Part shown: piece by piece, positions 21,617 through 30,091 of the stretch
Position numbering within the stretch: position 1 is the first letter of the stretch
Layout of the letters: each line of letters starts with the position of its first letter
Source: Buchnera aphidicola (Macrosiphoniella sanborni)
GTDB taxonomy: Bacteria > Pseudomonadota > Gammaproteobacteria > Enterobacterales > Enterobacteriaceae
Assembly: GCF_005080885.1 (NCBI RefSeq)
Contig: NZ_CP034864.1
Coordinates: 395,282 to 459,281 of the forward strand
Direction: 5' to 3'
Length of the DNA: 64,000 nucleotides
Program-made: the position numbers and the translations under genes
Notes under the pieces: generated by a model
What the model was told of the DNA's origin: nothing
The model's database searches: none
Seen by the model: only the letters and a program-made list of their open reading frames with translations

Positions 21617-22771
21617 ATGCCTACTGAGAATTCTTTATTTTTCTTTCGTGAACAAATTAATAATATTGATAAAAAAATTGTAAAATTATTAGCAGAAAGA
21701 AAATATTTAGTATTAAAAATCGCTGAATCTAAGATACAAAATAAAAAAGAAATAAGAGATTTAGAACGAGAAAAAAATATGCTAAATAAACTAACTATTT
21801 TAGCAAAAAAAAATGATCTTAAACCTAAATATATAATACAACTCTTTCAATTAATTATTAAAGAATCAGTTTTAACTCAACAAAAAATACTAAAACAATT
21901 TATTAATAAAAATCCAATTCATGCTAGTTTTTCTTTTCTTGGACCTCAAGGTTCCTATTCTTATATTGCTGCTCATAAATATGCAAATCATATTTTTCAA
22001 AAATACAATATAAAAGCATGCTCAACATTTGAAGAAGTCATTTTATCAGTCGAAAATAATCAATCAGATTATGCTATTTTACCAATTGAAAATACTTGTT
22101 CTGGTGCTATCAATGAAGTCTTTAATTTTTTAAAATACACTAGTTTATTCATTGTCGGAGAGATTAATATTTTAATTAATCATTGTCTACTTGGACATAA
22201 AAACGTTGAAATAGATAAAATTCAAAATATATATAGTCATCCTCAACCATTTAAACAATGTAGTAATTTTTTAAAAAAATTTCCAAAATGGAAAATAAAA
22301 TATACTAAAAGCACAGCAGATGCTATGAAAAAAGTTTCTGAAGATAATAAAGATAACAATGCAGTATTAGGTAGTGAAATAGGAGGTAAAATTTACGGAT
22401 TAAAAATATTATCTAGAAATTTAGCAAATGAAGAAAAAAACATTACAAGATTTATTATATTACATCAAAAAACTATTGAAATTGATAAAGAAAAATCTAA
22501 TAAAACAACTTTACTATTTACTATAGAAAAACAATCAAAAGATCTTTCTAATTTATTGTTTACATTACAAAAAAAGAAAATTATTATGAAACAGCTTACC
22601 TCTCAAATATCAGATCAAAATTCATGGGAACAAATATTTTATATTGATCTGCAATTAAATCTATCGTCACAAACAATAAACGAGATTCTTGAAAAAATTA
22701 AAAAATTTACTACATTCATAAAAATTTTAGGTCGTTATCCTCATGATAATAAAATTATCACAATGCCTTAA
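21617..22771 (+). CDS. pheA: Bifunctional chorismate mutase/prephenate dehydratase (P-protein)
   Basis: PheA converts chorismate to prephenate and then phenylpyruvate in phenylalanine synthesis. The 384-residue protein (E. coli 386) has a chorismate-mutase domain with Arg11, Arg28 and Lys39 at the E. coli positions and VLTQQ near 88, a prephenate-dehydratase domain (FLGPQGSYS, LPIENTCSGAI, ITRF) and a C-terminal ACT domain. The two regulatory motifs that bind phenylalanine in E. coli, GALV and ESRP, are KDLS (308-311) and TSQI (328-331) here, so feedback inhibition is probably weakened or lost. No pheL-type attenuator is visible upstream. Confidence 0.97.
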   Translation: MPTENSLFFFREQINNIDKKIVKLLAERKYLVLKIAESKIQNKKEIRDLEREKNMLNKLTILAKKNDLKPKYIIQLFQLIIKESVLTQQKILKQFINKNPIHASFSFLGPQGSYSYIAAHKYANHIFQKYNIKACSTFEEVILSVENNQSDYAILPIENTCSGAINEVFNFLKYTSLFIVGEINILINHCLLGHKNVEIDKIQNIYSHPQPFKQCSNFLKKFPKWKIKYTKSTADAMKKVSEDNKDNNAVLGSEIGGKIYGLKILSRNLANEEKNITRFIILHQKTIEIDKEKSNKTTLLFTIEKQSKDLSNLLFTLQKKKIIMKQLTSQISDQNSWEQIFYIDLQLNLSSQTINEILEKIKKFTTFIKILGRYPHDNKIITMP

Positions 22772-22838
22772 CTTTTTTAAAAATTCAAAAATTTAGTAGA
22801 ATATTAAATATTAAAAATACTAATGTGAGTAATAAATA

Positions 22839-24194
22839 ATGTTTAAAAATTTAACTCAGCGTCTATCAAGCAGTTTTAAAAAAATTGTTAATAAAGGTAG
22901 ACTTACAGAAGCAAATATTTCTGATACTATACGAGAAGTACGAAAAGCCTTATTAGAAGCAGATGTAGCATTATCAGTAATAAAAAAATTTATAGAAAAT
23001 GTTAAAAAAAAATCTATTGGTCATCAAATTAATAAAAGTTTAACTCCTGGACAAGAATTTATTAAAATCGTTAGAAATGAATTAGTTTTTACTATGGGAA
23101 AAAAAAATAATGCATTAAATTTATCTATTAAACCACCTGCTATTGTATTATTAATTGGTTTACAAGGTTCAGGAAAAACTACTAGTTTAGCCAAACTAGC
23201 AAAATGGATTAAAGACAAACATAAAAAAAAAATATTAATTGTATCCACTGATGTTTATCGCGCTGCTGCTATTAAACAACTAGAAATATTATCTCATCAA
23301 ATTGAAGTAGATTTTTTTCAGTCTTATATTCATCAAAAACCTACTGAAATAACTTTACAAGCAATACAATATGCAACATTAAAATTATATGATGTTGTTT
23401 TAATTGATACAGCAGGACGTCTTCATATTGATGAAAATATGATGAATGAACTATATGAAATAAAGAAAATATCACAACCTATTGAAACACTATTAATAGT
23501 AGATTCTATGATGGGTCAAGATGCTATAAATATGGCAGAAATATTTAATAATAAATTATTAATTTCTGGTATAATTTTAACAAAAACAGATAGTGATTCT
23601 AGAAGTGGTGTTGCTTTATCAATGAGGTACATTACTGGTAAACCAATTAAATTTATAGGAACAGGAGAAAAAATTACATCTCTAGAAGTATTTTATCCAG
23701 AAAGAATAGCTGATAGAATTTTAGGTATGAATGACATTATATCTCTTATTGAAGATATTGAAGAAAAAGTAGATAAATCAGATATTCAAAAACTAACAAA
23801 AAAAATAAAACAAGGTCATGATTTTAATTTGAATGATTTTTTAGTACAAATCAAACAGATGAAAAAAATAGGAGGATTAAATTATTTTATAGATAAATTT
23901 TCTTTAAATAATCAATTATCTCAAAATCCATCTTTATTAAAAACAGATAAAAATACATTTAAAAAAATAGAAGCTATGATATATTCAATGACACCTAAAG
24001 AAAGAAATACACCAATGATTATTAAAGGATCAAGAAAACGAAGAATAGCTTTAGGATCTGGAACAAAAATACAAGATGTAAATAAATTATTAAAAAATTT
24101 TGATGATATACGTAGAATTATAAAAAAAATTAAAACTAGTGGCATATCAAAAGTCATGCGAGGTATCAAAAATATGTTACCTAAAAATTTTTAA
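22839..24194 (+). CDS. ffh: Signal recognition particle protein Ffh
   Basis: Ffh is the GTPase of the SRP that, with 4.5S RNA, targets nascent membrane proteins to FtsY. The 451-residue protein (E. coli 453) has the N domain, G1 GLQGSGKTT at 107-115, DVYRAAAIKQL, DTAGRL and TKTDSDSRSG, and the M domain with the RNA-binding SRKRRIALGSGT. The methionines of the signal-binding groove are fewer than in E. coli, partly replaced by Ile/Lys. It lies between pheA and rpsP. Confidence 0.98.
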   Translation: MFKNLTQRLSSSFKKIVNKGRLTEANISDTIREVRKALLEADVALSVIKKFIENVKKKSIGHQINKSLTPGQEFIKIVRNELVFTMGKKNNALNLSIKPPAIVLLIGLQGSGKTTSLAKLAKWIKDKHKKKILIVSTDVYRAAAIKQLEILSHQIEVDFFQSYIHQKPTEITLQAIQYATLKLYDVVLIDTAGRLHIDENMMNELYEIKKISQPIETLLIVDSMMGQDAINMAEIFNNKLLISGIILTKTDSDSRSGVALSMRYITGKPIKFIGTGEKITSLEVFYPERIADRILGMNDIISLIEDIEEKVDKSDIQKLTKKIKQGHDFNLNDFLVQIKQMKKIGGLNYFIDKFSLNNQLSQNPSLLKTDKNTFKKIEAMIYSMTPKERNTPMIIKGSRKRRIALGSGTKIQDVNKLLKNFDDIRRIIKKIKTSGISKVMRGIKNMLPKNF

Positions 24195-24303
24195 AAATAC
24201 TAAATACTATATAAAAATATTTTTTATATTTAAATTTTAAAATGTTAATCATTTTTTATTATAAAAACATATCTTTTCACAACTTTTATTAAAGAGTTAA
24301 AAT

Positions 24304-24561
24304 ATGGTTAAAATTCGCTTATCAAGATATGGAACAAAAAAACGTCCTTTTTATAAAATCATAGTAGCAGATAGTCGTTTTCCTAGAAACGGTCGTTTTA
24401 TTGAAAGAATAGGTTTTTTTAATCCTATTGCTAAAGGAAAATCTGAAACGCTTAAAATAAATTTAGAAAGAGTTCAATACTGGATTAATCAAGGAGCTCA
24501 AATGTCAGAAAGAAGTAAAAAATTAATAAAATTATTTAATAAAAAAGAGGTTATTTTATAA
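24304..24561 (+). CDS. rpsP: 30S ribosomal protein S16
   Basis: S16 is a small-subunit protein of the 5' domain. The 85-residue protein (E. coli 82) begins [19 protein letters not shown] and contains [16 protein letters not shown] and [13 protein letters not shown]. It is the first gene of the rpsP-rimM-trmD-rplS operon. Its last codons carry the GAGG used by rimM, and its stop codon overlaps the rimM start. Confidence 0.98.
   Translation: MVKIRLSRYGTKKRPFYKIIVADSRFPRNGRFIERIGFFNPIAKGKSETLKINLERVQYWINQGAQMSERSKKLIKLFNKKEVIL
24547..24550 (+). promoter_or_regulatory. Shine-Dalgarno GAGG that decides the rimM start
   Basis: GAGG inside the last codons of rpsP lies 7 nt before the ATA at 24558. 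No ATG, GTG or TTG occurs in the rimM frame between the preceding stop (24540) and the conserved core of the protein, so this spacing singles out ATA. Confidence 0.7.
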
Positions 24562-25103
24562 AAAATAATATTAATATACCTATTCAACCATTATTAATTG
24601 GAAAAGTAGGTAAATCTTACGGAATATTAGGTTGGATAACTATTTTTTCTTTTACAGAAGAAAAAGAAAAAATATTCAGTTATCTACCATGGTTTTTTTA
24701 TAAAGAAAAAAAATGGACTAAAATAATAGTCGATGATTGGAAAAAATATAAAAATAATTTTATTATACATATCAAAGAAATTTCTAATCGTTCAATAATT
24801 AAAAAATTTACTAATTCAGATATAATAATTAGTCAATATACATTACCTAAATTAAAAAAAAATAATTATTATTGGACCGATATTATTAATTGTCAAGTAT
24901 TCAACATTGATAAAAATTATCTTGGAAAAGTCATTGAGTTAACTAGAACTAAAAATAATGATATTCTGATCATACAAAATCCATTCAAAATATCAAAAAA
25001 AAATATTCTAATTCCGTTTGTAGAAAATACAATAATAAAAAATATAAAAATTAATAATAAACTAATAATAGTTCAATGGAACAAAATGACATATTCTAAA
25101 TGA
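24558..25103 (+). CDS. rimM: 16S rRNA processing protein RimM, with ATA start
   Basis: RimM binds S19 and helps mature the head of the 30S subunit. The frame is open from 24543 to TGA at 25101-25103, fits between rpsP and trmD, and encodes the RimM hallmarks [15 protein letters not shown] near residues 12-26, [10 protein letters not shown] in the PRC-barrel part and [14 protein letters not shown] near the end. Starting at ATA 24558 gives 181 residues against 182 in E. coli. No ATG, GTG or TTG is available upstream of the conserved part; ATA overlaps the rpsP stop and has GAGG at ideal spacing. The stop overlaps the trmD start as ATGA, implying coupled translation. A sequencing error at the start codon is the alternative. 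Confidence 0.9.
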   Translation: MKNNINIPIQPLLIGKVGKSYGILGWITIFSFTEEKEKIFSYLPWFFYKEKKWTKIIVDDWKKYKNNFIIHIKEISNRSIIKKFTNSDIIISQYTLPKLKKNNYYWTDIINCQVFNIDKNYLGKVIELTRTKNNDILIIQNPFKISKKNILIPFVENTIIKNIKINNKLIIVQWNKMTYSK

Positions 25104-25873
25104 AAAAAATACATTATGATTCTTTAATATATTTTAACATTATCACAATTTTCCCTGAAATATTTGATGCACTGATTCGTTATGGTATTATTGGAAAAGC
25201 TATTCAAAAAAAAATTATTAATATAACATTTTTAAATTTAAGAGATTTTAGTCAGAATAAATACAAATCTATAGATGATCGTCCTTATGGAGGAGGCGCA
25301 GGTATGTTAATGAGCTTCGAACCATTATATTTAGCTATTCAATATGCTAAATCTCTGTTTAAATATTCTACTGTTATTTATTTATCTCCTCAAGGAAAAA
25401 TATTTCAACAAAAAGATATAAAAAAATTAATAACAAAGAAAAAAATTATCTTTATATGTGGTCGATATGAAGGGATAGATCAGCGTATTATTGATGATCA
25501 AGTAGATGAAGAATGGTCTATTGGAGACTATATACTCAGCGGGGGAGAATTAGCTGCTATGGTAATGATTGATGCTATTTCTAGATTAATTCCCGGTGTT
25601 ATTAAAACTCAAAAATCAATTCAAGAAGATTCTTTTTCTAATAATCTTCTTGATTTTCCTCACTATACTAGACCAGGAACTATAAAAGAAATGTCTGTCC
25701 CAAACGTGTTATTATCTGGAAATCATCAAAAAATTCGCCTTTGGCGATTACAACAATCTCTTGGACAAACATGGATAAAACGTCCTGATCTTTTAAAAGA
25801 TAAAATACTAAGTAAGGAAGAAAAAAAATTACTATATGATTTTAAAAAAAAAAATAAAAAAAAATATGTTTGA
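25100..25873 (+). CDS. trmD: tRNA (guanine-N1)-methyltransferase TrmD
   Basis: TrmD makes m1G37 in tRNAs reading CNN-type codons, preventing frameshifts. The 257-residue protein (E. coli 255) has IITIFPEIFDALIRYG, DDRPYGGGAGMLM, CGRYEGID and the SPOUT knot EEWSIGDYILSGGE, then FPHYTRP and LLSGNHQKIRLWR. The N terminus is about ten residues longer than in E. coli. The last codons consist of an A11 (25844-25854) and an A9 run (25856-25864) coding KKKNKKK, a slippage-prone end. The start overlaps the rimM stop. Confidence 0.98.
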   Translation: MKKIHYDSLIYFNIITIFPEIFDALIRYGIIGKAIQKKIINITFLNLRDFSQNKYKSIDDRPYGGGAGMLMSFEPLYLAIQYAKSLFKYSTVIYLSPQGKIFQQKDIKKLITKKKIIFICGRYEGIDQRIIDDQVDEEWSIGDYILSGGELAAMVMIDAISRLIPGVIKTQKSIQEDSFSNNLLDFPHYTRPGTIKEMSVPNVLLSGNHQKIRLWRLQQSLGQTWIKRPDLLKDKILSKEEKKLLYDFKKKNKKKYV

Positions 25874-25904
25874 AATTTTATTTTTCTAATTTTATGAGGA
25901 AATA

Positions 25905-26252
25905 ATGCTTAATATAATTCAAAAAATAGAAAAAGAGCAAATAAAAAAAAATATACCCATCTTTAGATCTGGAGATACTGTAGAAGTGAAAGTATGGGTA
26001 ATAGAAGGCTCAAAAAAACGAATTCAATCTTTTGAAGGAATAGTAATAGCAATAAAAAATCGTCATTTAAATTCATCATTTACAGTTCGTAAGATATCTA
26101 ATGGAGAAGGTGTAGAACGAGTTTTTCAAACACACTCGCATAGTATCGATGAAATTATTGTTAAAAGAAAAGGTTTAGTTAGAAAAGCAAAATTATATTA
26201 TTTAAGAAATCGTACTGGTAAAGCCGCTCGTATTAAAGAAAGATTAAATTAA
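25905..26252 (+). CDS. rplS: 50S ribosomal protein L19
   Basis: L19 sits at the 30S-50S interface. The protein has 115 residues, the E. coli length, with [33 protein letters not shown] and the basic C-terminal [20 protein letters not shown]. It closes the rpsP-rimM-trmD-rplS operon and is followed by a strong terminator. Confidence 0.98.
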   Translation: MLNIIQKIEKEQIKKNIPIFRSGDTVEVKVWVIEGSKKRIQSFEGIVIAIKNRHLNSSFTVRKISNGEGVERVFQTHSHSIDEIIVKRKGLVRKAKLYYLRNRTGKAARIKERLN

Positions 26253-26259
26253 TATAAAT

Positions 26260-26298
26260 ATGCAGTCATGACACTATCCTTGACTGCATTATTTTTTA
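26260..26298 (+). terminator. Terminator of the rpsP-rimM-trmD-rplS operon
   Basis: A perfect 9-bp stem ATGCAGTCA (26260-26268) with TGACTGCAT (26281-26289), 12-nt loop, followed by TATTTTTTAAT. It lies directly after rplS and faces convergent tldD. Confidence 0.88.
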
Positions 26299-26334
26299 AT
26301 ATATAAATTACACAAAATGATATATTTCTGACAA

Positions 26335-27786
26335 TTAAATAGTACCACCTATAGTCAAATTATCTAATTTAATAGATGGTTGACCTATACCTACTGGGAT
26401 ATTTTGACCATCTTTACCACATAGACCCGTTCCTTCATCCATTTTTAAATCATTTCCAACCATAGATATTTTTTGCATGATTTCCAAACCTGATCCTATT
26501 AATGTAGTGTTTTTAATAGGAGTTAAAATTTTTCCTTTTTTGATTAAATATGCTTCTGATGTAGAAAATACAAATTTCCCAGAAGTAATATCTACTTGTC
26601 CTCCAGAAAAATTTACTGCATATACTCCATAATCAACACTATTGATTATATCATCTATTTTAGATTTTCCTGATAGCATAAAAGTATTAGTCATACGAGG
26701 CATAGGCAAACATGAATAAGATTCTCGACGTCCATTTCCAGTAGATTTCATTCCCATTAAACGTGCATTTAATTTATCTTGCATATATTTTTTTAATATT
26801 CCATTTTCGATTAAAATATTACGTTGACCTGGCGTACCTTCGTCATCAATGGTTAAAGAACCACGATGATTTTTTATTGTTCCATCATCAATAATAGTAC
26901 ATAATTCAGATGCAACTTTTTTCCCTATCATGTTAGTAAAAATAGAAGTTCCTCTTCTATTAAAATCACCTTCTAAACCATGACCAACTGCTTCATGTAG
27001 TAAAACAGCAGGACATCCAGATCCTAAAATCACTGGAAAAGTTCCAGAAGGAGCTTCTTTAGAAGAAAGATTTAATAAAGCTATACGAACAGCTTCTTTA
27101 GACCAATTTTCAATACGAATTTCATTTGAAATATCATCTTTATTTAAAAAATAATTATAGTCAGTACGACTGCCTCCACCACTGCGACCACGTTCTCTTT
27201 TTCCATGATCTTCAACTACAACATTAATTGAAAATTGTACTAATGGTCTTATATCAGCAACTATATTACCATCTGTAGATGCAATTAAAACATATTCATA
27301 TGACCCTGTTAAGTTAGCATTTACTTCTTTAACTCGATTATCAATACTGCGTGCTATACGATCTACTCTATAAAGAAGATCAATTTTTTCTTTTGCAGAA
27401 AATGTTTCTAAAGGATTGATGTTACTATAATAAAATGGATTTTGTTTTTTTGATAATTTTTTATTTTTTCTTACACCTTTCATAGGAATAATACTACATG
27501 CTTTATTAGTACTATTTCTTAGAGATTCTAAAGATATTTGATCTGCGTATGCAAAACCTGTACTTGTATTTTTAACTGCTCTGACTCCTACACCTTGATC
27601 TGAATGATAAGTACCTTCTTTAATAATACTATCTTCTAAAAACCAAGATTCATAAATATGAGATTGAAAATAACAATCTCCATAATCTATGTTACGAGTA
27701 CAAAGATCTTCTAAAGCCATAAAAACATCTTGATAATTTATTTGATTATTAATTAATAAAGATTCACCAACTAATTCAAATGTCAT
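26335..27786 (-). CDS. tldD: Metalloprotease subunit TldD
   Basis: TldD is one half of the TldD/TldE (PmbA) protease that in E. coli processes microcin B17 and the CcdA antitoxin. The 483-residue protein (E. coli 481) has the metal-binding HEAVGH at 264-269, the preceding [11 protein letters not shown], the Gly-rich [10 protein letters not shown] near 201-210 and the C-terminal [16 protein letters not shown] segment. The partner gene is not in this window. It is divergent from aroQ with a 168-bp gap containing tandem duplications. Its retention in a genome without microcins suggests a housekeeping substrate. Confidence 0.96.
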   Translation of the reverse strand: MTFELVGESLLINNQINYQDVFMALEDLCTRNIDYGDCYFQSHIYESWFLEDSIIKEGTYHSDQGVGVRAVKNTSTGFAYADQISLESLRNSTNKACSIIPMKGVRKNKKLSKKQNPFYYSNINPLETFSAKEKIDLLYRVDRIARSIDNRVKEVNANLTGSYEYVLIASTDGNIVADIRPLVQFSINVVVEDHGKRERGRSGGGSRTDYNYFLNKDDISNEIRIENWSKEAVRIALLNLSSKEAPSGTFPVILGSGCPAVLLHEAVGHGLEGDFNRRGTSIFTNMIGKKVASELCTIIDDGTIKNHRGSLTIDDEGTPGQRNILIENGILKKYMQDKLNARLMGMKSTGNGRRESYSCLPMPRMTNTFMLSGKSKIDDIINSVDYGVYAVNFSGGQVDITSGKFVFSTSEAYLIKKGKILTPIKNTTLIGSGLEIMQKISMVGNDLKMDEGTGLCGKDGQNIPVGIGQPSIKLDNLTIGGTI

Positions 27787-27890
27787 TTAATCTCACTTAA
27801 TTGATTATATGTTAATATTAAAAACATATTATAAAATATAACATAAAAATAAAAGATATTATTTTATATCTTTAATGTTTTTTTAAATTA

Positions 27891-27920
27891 TAGTTTATAA
27901 TATAATAGTTTATAATATAA
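27891..27920. repeat. 15-bp tandem duplication carrying two TATAAT boxes
   Basis: TAGTTTATAATATAA is present twice, 27891-27905 and 27906-27920. Each copy contains TATAAT (27896-27901 and 27911-27916), so a candidate -10 box of aroQ is duplicated 15 bp apart. No good -35 was found for either. Confidence 0.9.
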
Positions 27921-27921
27921 T

Positions 27922-27949
27922 AAATTATTTGAAAAAAATTATTTGAAAA
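27922..27949. repeat. 14-bp tandem duplication at the aroQ start
   Basis: AAATTATTTGAAAA is present twice, 27922-27935 and 27936-27949, immediately after the preceding 15-bp duplication. The second copy contains the TTG (27943) that would be an upstream alternative start for aroQ. Confidence 0.9.
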
Positions 27950-27954
27950 AAAAT

Positions 27955-28419
27955 ATGAAAAATATTATAAATGTATTAGTGGTTAATGGACCAAATTTAA
28001 ATCTTTTAGGAACACGAGAAGTAGATATTTATGGAAATACCAAATTATCTAATTTAATAGAAAACATGCAAAAAAAATCAAAAAAAAATAATATATCATT
28101 ACATCATATTCAATCTAATGCTGAACATGTTCTTATTGATAATATTCACAAAGCTAAAGACAATCAAATTGACTATATTATTATTAATCCAGCAGCGTTT
28201 ACACATACTAGCATAGCTATAAGAGACGCATTAATTGCAGTGAACATTCCTTTTATTGAAGTTCACATTTCTAACATCTTTTCTCGAGAGCAATTTCGTT
28301 CACATTCATGGTTATCTGATATTTCTCAAGGTGTTATATCTGGATTAGGAATAGATGGTTATTATTGGGCTCTTAAGACAATATCGAATAGATTAAAATA
28401 TAAGTTTGAATTAAAATAA
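27955..28419 (+). CDS. aroQ: Type II 3-dehydroquinate dehydratase
   Basis: AroQ removes water from 3-dehydroquinate in the shikimate pathway leading to chorismate. The ATG at 27955 gives 154 residues; a TTG at 27943 would add four but arises inside a tandem duplication. Conserved parts are [14 protein letters not shown] near the N terminus, catalytic Tyr26 in [21 protein letters not shown] with the catalytic His near 105, and [12 protein letters not shown]. coli uses the unrelated type I enzyme AroD, so the type II enzyme is a point of difference between this lineage and E. coli. No clear Shine-Dalgarno is visible. It stands alone between tldD and fis. Confidence 0.95.
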   Translation: MKNIINVLVVNGPNLNLLGTREVDIYGNTKLSNLIENMQKKSKKNNISLHHIQSNAEHVLIDNIHKAKDNQIDYIIINPAAFTHTSIAIRDALIAVNIPFIEVHISNIFSREQFRSHSWLSDISQGVISGLGIDGYYWALKTISNRLKYKFELK

Positions 28420-28457
28420 AATCAATCAAAATATTTTAAAAAAATAGATATATTATT

Positions 28458-28512
28458 TTGCACTCTCTTGATATTTTATCAGTATAAAAAGTATCAGTGA
28501 TAGAAAGTGCAA
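28458..28512. terminator. Branched hairpin between convergent aroQ and fis
   Basis: TTGCACT (28458-28464) pairs with AGTGCAA (28506-28512), extending inward with one mismatch, and the enclosed DNA holds two more palindromes, TGATATTTTATCA (28469-28481) and TATCAGTGATA (28492-28502). The structure is the most GC-rich part of the gap. There is no T-tract on either side, so a terminator role for the two convergent genes is an inference. Confidence 0.5.
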
Positions 28513-28548
28513 TAAATATATCATAAAATATTAATAATTTTAAAATAA

Positions 28549-28845
28549 TTAATTCATACTGTATTTTTTCAATTTTTTTCTTAATGTGCTTCGATTAATA
28601 CCCATCATTAAAGCAGCACGAGTTTGATTTCCTCGAGTATATTGCATAACCATATCTAATAATGGTTGTTCTAATTCAGATAATAGTAATTCATACAAAT
28701 TATTTACATGTCGATTATGTAAATTTACTAAATAATATTTTAGAGCATTTTTAACTAATTCACGCAAAGATTTTTTTATTATTTTATCTTGAAAATTTAT
28801 TTTAGAATAAAATAAAAATTCTGTATCTATTTTTTTATCTAACAT
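28549..28845 (-). CDS. fis: DNA-binding protein Fis
   Basis: Fis is a nucleoid protein that bends DNA and activates rRNA and tRNA promoters. The product has 98 residues, the E. coli length. The C-terminal half, including the helix-turn-helix ([21 protein letters not shown]), is nearly identical to E. coli, while the N-terminal hairpin region is strongly diverged. dusB, which precedes fis in one operon in E. coli, is absent, so fis must have its own promoter in the 160-bp gap upstream. It is one of very few DNA-binding regulators in this window. Confidence 0.96.
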   Translation of the reverse strand: MLDKKIDTEFLFYSKINFQDKIIKKSLRELVKNALKYYLVNLHNRHVNNLYELLLSELEQPLLDMVMQYTRGNQTRAALMMGINRSTLRKKLKKYSMN

Positions 28846-29005
28846 GAAATGATCAACTCTGTATTTTTATATTTTATATAATATAAAATTATTTAAGAAA
28901 ATTATATTATTAAATGACAATAATATATTTTTAAATTCTTCATAAAATTAATAATATGATTTATCAAAAATAAATACAATAAATAAAAAAACTTTACTTT
29001 TGTTT

Positions 29006-29944
29006 TTATAATTTTAAAATCAATTCTTTCATATCTTCAGGGAGAGGTATTGTCCAAGACATAATATTCTGACGTACAGGATGTCGAAAAGAAAGATAAT
29101 GCGCATGTAATGCTTGACGAGAAAATATATATTTTTTGTTATTTTTTTTGTTTTCTCTCAAATGAAGACAATTTTTAGTACCTCCATAATGTGAATCACC
29201 AATTAACGGGTGATTAATATATAACATATGAGCACGAATTTGATGAGTTCGTCCAGTTTCTAACTGTATAGATATATGCGTATAACTTTTAAAATGAGCA
29301 ATTATTTTATAATGTGTAATTGCATATTTTCCTGAAGCATGTGCAAACATACATGTTCTTTTAAAAGGATGTCGCATAATAGGTTTATTAATAGTTCCAC
29401 CTGAAATCATATTTCCTTTAACAATACCTTGATATTTTCGAGTAATTTTTCTATCTTGTAATAATTTGAATAAATAATTATAAGAAAAAATATTTTTAGC
29501 TATTACCATTAATCCTGTAGTATCTTTATCTAAACGATGGATTATACCTGCGCGGGGTACAGATTTAATATTTTCATTATAGTGTAATAAAGCATTTAAA
29601 ATAGTTCCTTTTTTATGACCTGCTCCTGGATGAACAACTAATCCAGCAGGTTTATTAATAATTAATATATCATTATCTTCATATATAATATTTAAAAAAA
29701 TATTTTCTGGAAGATCATATTGTAATTCTTTTAAAAAAAATTGAATAGTAATTCTTTCCCCACCCAATATTTTTTTATCAGGTATATTGATAATATTTTC
29801 ATTAATAAATACTTGATTCATAATAATTAATTTTTTTAAATAGGAACGAGAATACTCTTTGAATAAAATTGATAAAACTTGATCTAATCTTTTCCCAAAC
29901 AAAGATACACAAGATACAGTTGCATTTAATTCTACTTTTTTCAA
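29006..29944 (-). CDS. rluD: 23S rRNA pseudouridine(1911/1915/1917) synthase RluD
   Basis: RluD makes three pseudouridines in helix 69 of 23S rRNA. The 312-residue protein (E. coli 326) has an N-terminal S4-like domain (about 15-75), the sequence NKPAGLVVHPGAGH near 97-110, and the catalytic Asp139 in HRLDKDTTGLMV, followed by GRTHQIRAHM and INHPLIGDSHYGG. AAGGTAAT precedes the ATG. It is divergent from bamD over 147 bp, as in E. coli. Confidence 0.97.
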   Translation of the reverse strand: MKKVELNATVSCVSLFGKRLDQVLSILFKEYSRSYLKKLIIMNQVFINENIINIPDKKILGGERITIQFFLKELQYDLPENIFLNIIYEDNDILIINKPAGLVVHPGAGHKKGTILNALLHYNENIKSVPRAGIIHRLDKDTTGLMVIAKNIFSYNYLFKLLQDRKITRKYQGIVKGNMISGGTINKPIMRHPFKRTCMFAHASGKYAITHYKIIAHFKSYTHISIQLETGRTHQIRAHMLYINHPLIGDSHYGGTKNCLHLRENKKNNKKYIFSRQALHAHYLSFRHPVRQNIMSWTIPLPEDMKELILKL

Positions 29945-30091
29945 TATAATTACCTTATATATTTATAGAAACTTAAAACTAAATCTTTAATTAGAATATG
30001 ATATTCTAGTATTATTCTGAATAAAATGTTTTTAAATGTTTTTACTATAAAAAATATATTTTATTAATTCATTTAAACTGAATAAACTATC

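Noticed and set aside
27852-27873. Hairpin AAAGATAT/ATATCTTT followed by T-rich DNA, as a plus-strand terminator
   Set aside because: It lies in the divergent tldD-aroQ gap with no upstream plus-strand gene nearby needing it (rplS already has a terminator); more likely chance or part of a control region.
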